64,000 nt of DNA from Leifsonia sp. Leaf264 (lineage in GTDB: Bacteria; Actinomycetota; Actinomycetes; Actinomycetales; Microbacteriaceae). Made by a program: the position numbers and the translations under genes. The stretch covers positions 655,899 through 719,898 of the forward strand of contig NZ_LMMR01000004.1 in assembly GCF_001422325.1 (NCBI RefSeq), in the 5' to 3' direction. The notes under the pieces are model-generated. The model saw nothing but the letters and a program-made list of their open reading frames with translations. It did no database searches and was not told where the DNA came from. Below are positions 63,940 to 64,000 of the stretch, piece after piece; position 1 is the stretch's first letter; every line of letters starts with the position of its first letter.

Positions 63940-64000
63940 ATGAGTGTGAGGTACTCGAGCCAGGTGCGGGCGTCGTTCATCGAGGCTGTCTGTGCGGGGT
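63940..64000 (+). CDS. Start of a possible IS30-type transposase, cut by the window end
   Basis: Twenty codons are visible (MSVRYSSQVRASFIEAV...). The pattern RYSxxVRxxFxxAV resembles the first helix of actinobacterial IS30-like transposases. The sequence before it contains GTTGCAAC (63919-63926) and could hold the left end of the element. Only the first residues are present, so the call is tentative. Confidence 0.35.
   Translation, partial: MSVRYSSQVRASFIEAVCAG

Overview
The window is high-GC chromosomal DNA of an actinobacterium, most likely a member of the Microbacteriaceae (Micrococcales). The evidence is gene order and gene types: RbpA, WhiA, OpcA, PdtaR, a PriA-type primosomal protein, a Trp-operon membrane protein and a HGxxPAAW-type protein. 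Leaderless genes with a TAGnCT -10 box are common. From general knowledge, the order hisF-hisI-trpE-trpCBA-lgt-gltBD-pyk, then pdtaR-polA-rpsA-coaE-uvrB-uvrA, then uvrC-rapZ-whiA, then gap-pgk-tpi-secG, then the pentose-phosphate operon and ctaB, resembles several blocks of the Mycobacterium tuberculosis chromosome joined together. Nearly everything is conserved housekeeping DNA.

Layout. 1-4.8 kb: end of priA, fmt, rsmB, rpe. 4.8-12.3 kb: histidine genes (hisE, hisG, hisF, hisI) running by four-base overlaps into tryptophan genes (trpE, two small membrane-protein genes, trpC, trpB, trpA). 12.4-21.1 kb: lgt, gltB, gltD, pyk. 21.2-27.7 kb: a phosphoketolase, a BrkB-type membrane protein, an LtrA-type membrane protein and two short-chain dehydrogenases. 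27.7-28.2 kb: tRNA-Leu(CAA) on the minus strand, followed by six tandem 56-bp repeats that each carry the last bases of the tRNA. 28.2-41.8 kb: pdtaR, a thioesterase, polA, a DUF885 protein, a DUF4166 protein with an epimerase, rpsA, an unidentified secreted protein, a methyltransferase, coaE, uvrB. 41.8-42.8 kb: a two-gene module (small HTH protein and stand-alone Clp-N protein) bounded by inverted copies of a 67-bp hairpin element. 42.9-54.3 kb: uvrA, uvrC, rapZ, whiA, sodA, gapA, pgk, tpiA, secG, rbpA. 54.4-62.5 kb, minus strand: tkt-tal-pgi-zwf-opcA-pgl. 62.8-64 kb: ctaB and the first codons of a possible transposase.

How it works together. The gene set joins lower glycolysis (gapA, pgk, tpiA, pyk), the oxidative and non-oxidative pentose phosphate pathway, and phosphoketolase around shared sugar phosphates. 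It also holds nitrogen assimilation (gltBD) and His/Trp synthesis, which draw on glutamine, glutamate and PRPP. All three uvr genes lie within 8 kb.

The most interesting non-routine signals are the tRNA-Leu repeat array (resembling the E. coli rtT repeats), the element-flanked HTH/Clp-N module with twin operators, a 61-bp duplication of the gltB/gltD start-stop junction, a CTG start for trpC, a palindrome at the rpsA transcription start, and a roughly four-fold excess of the hexamer GGATGC/GCATCC. Coordinates and motifs were read by hand; no search or folding program was run.
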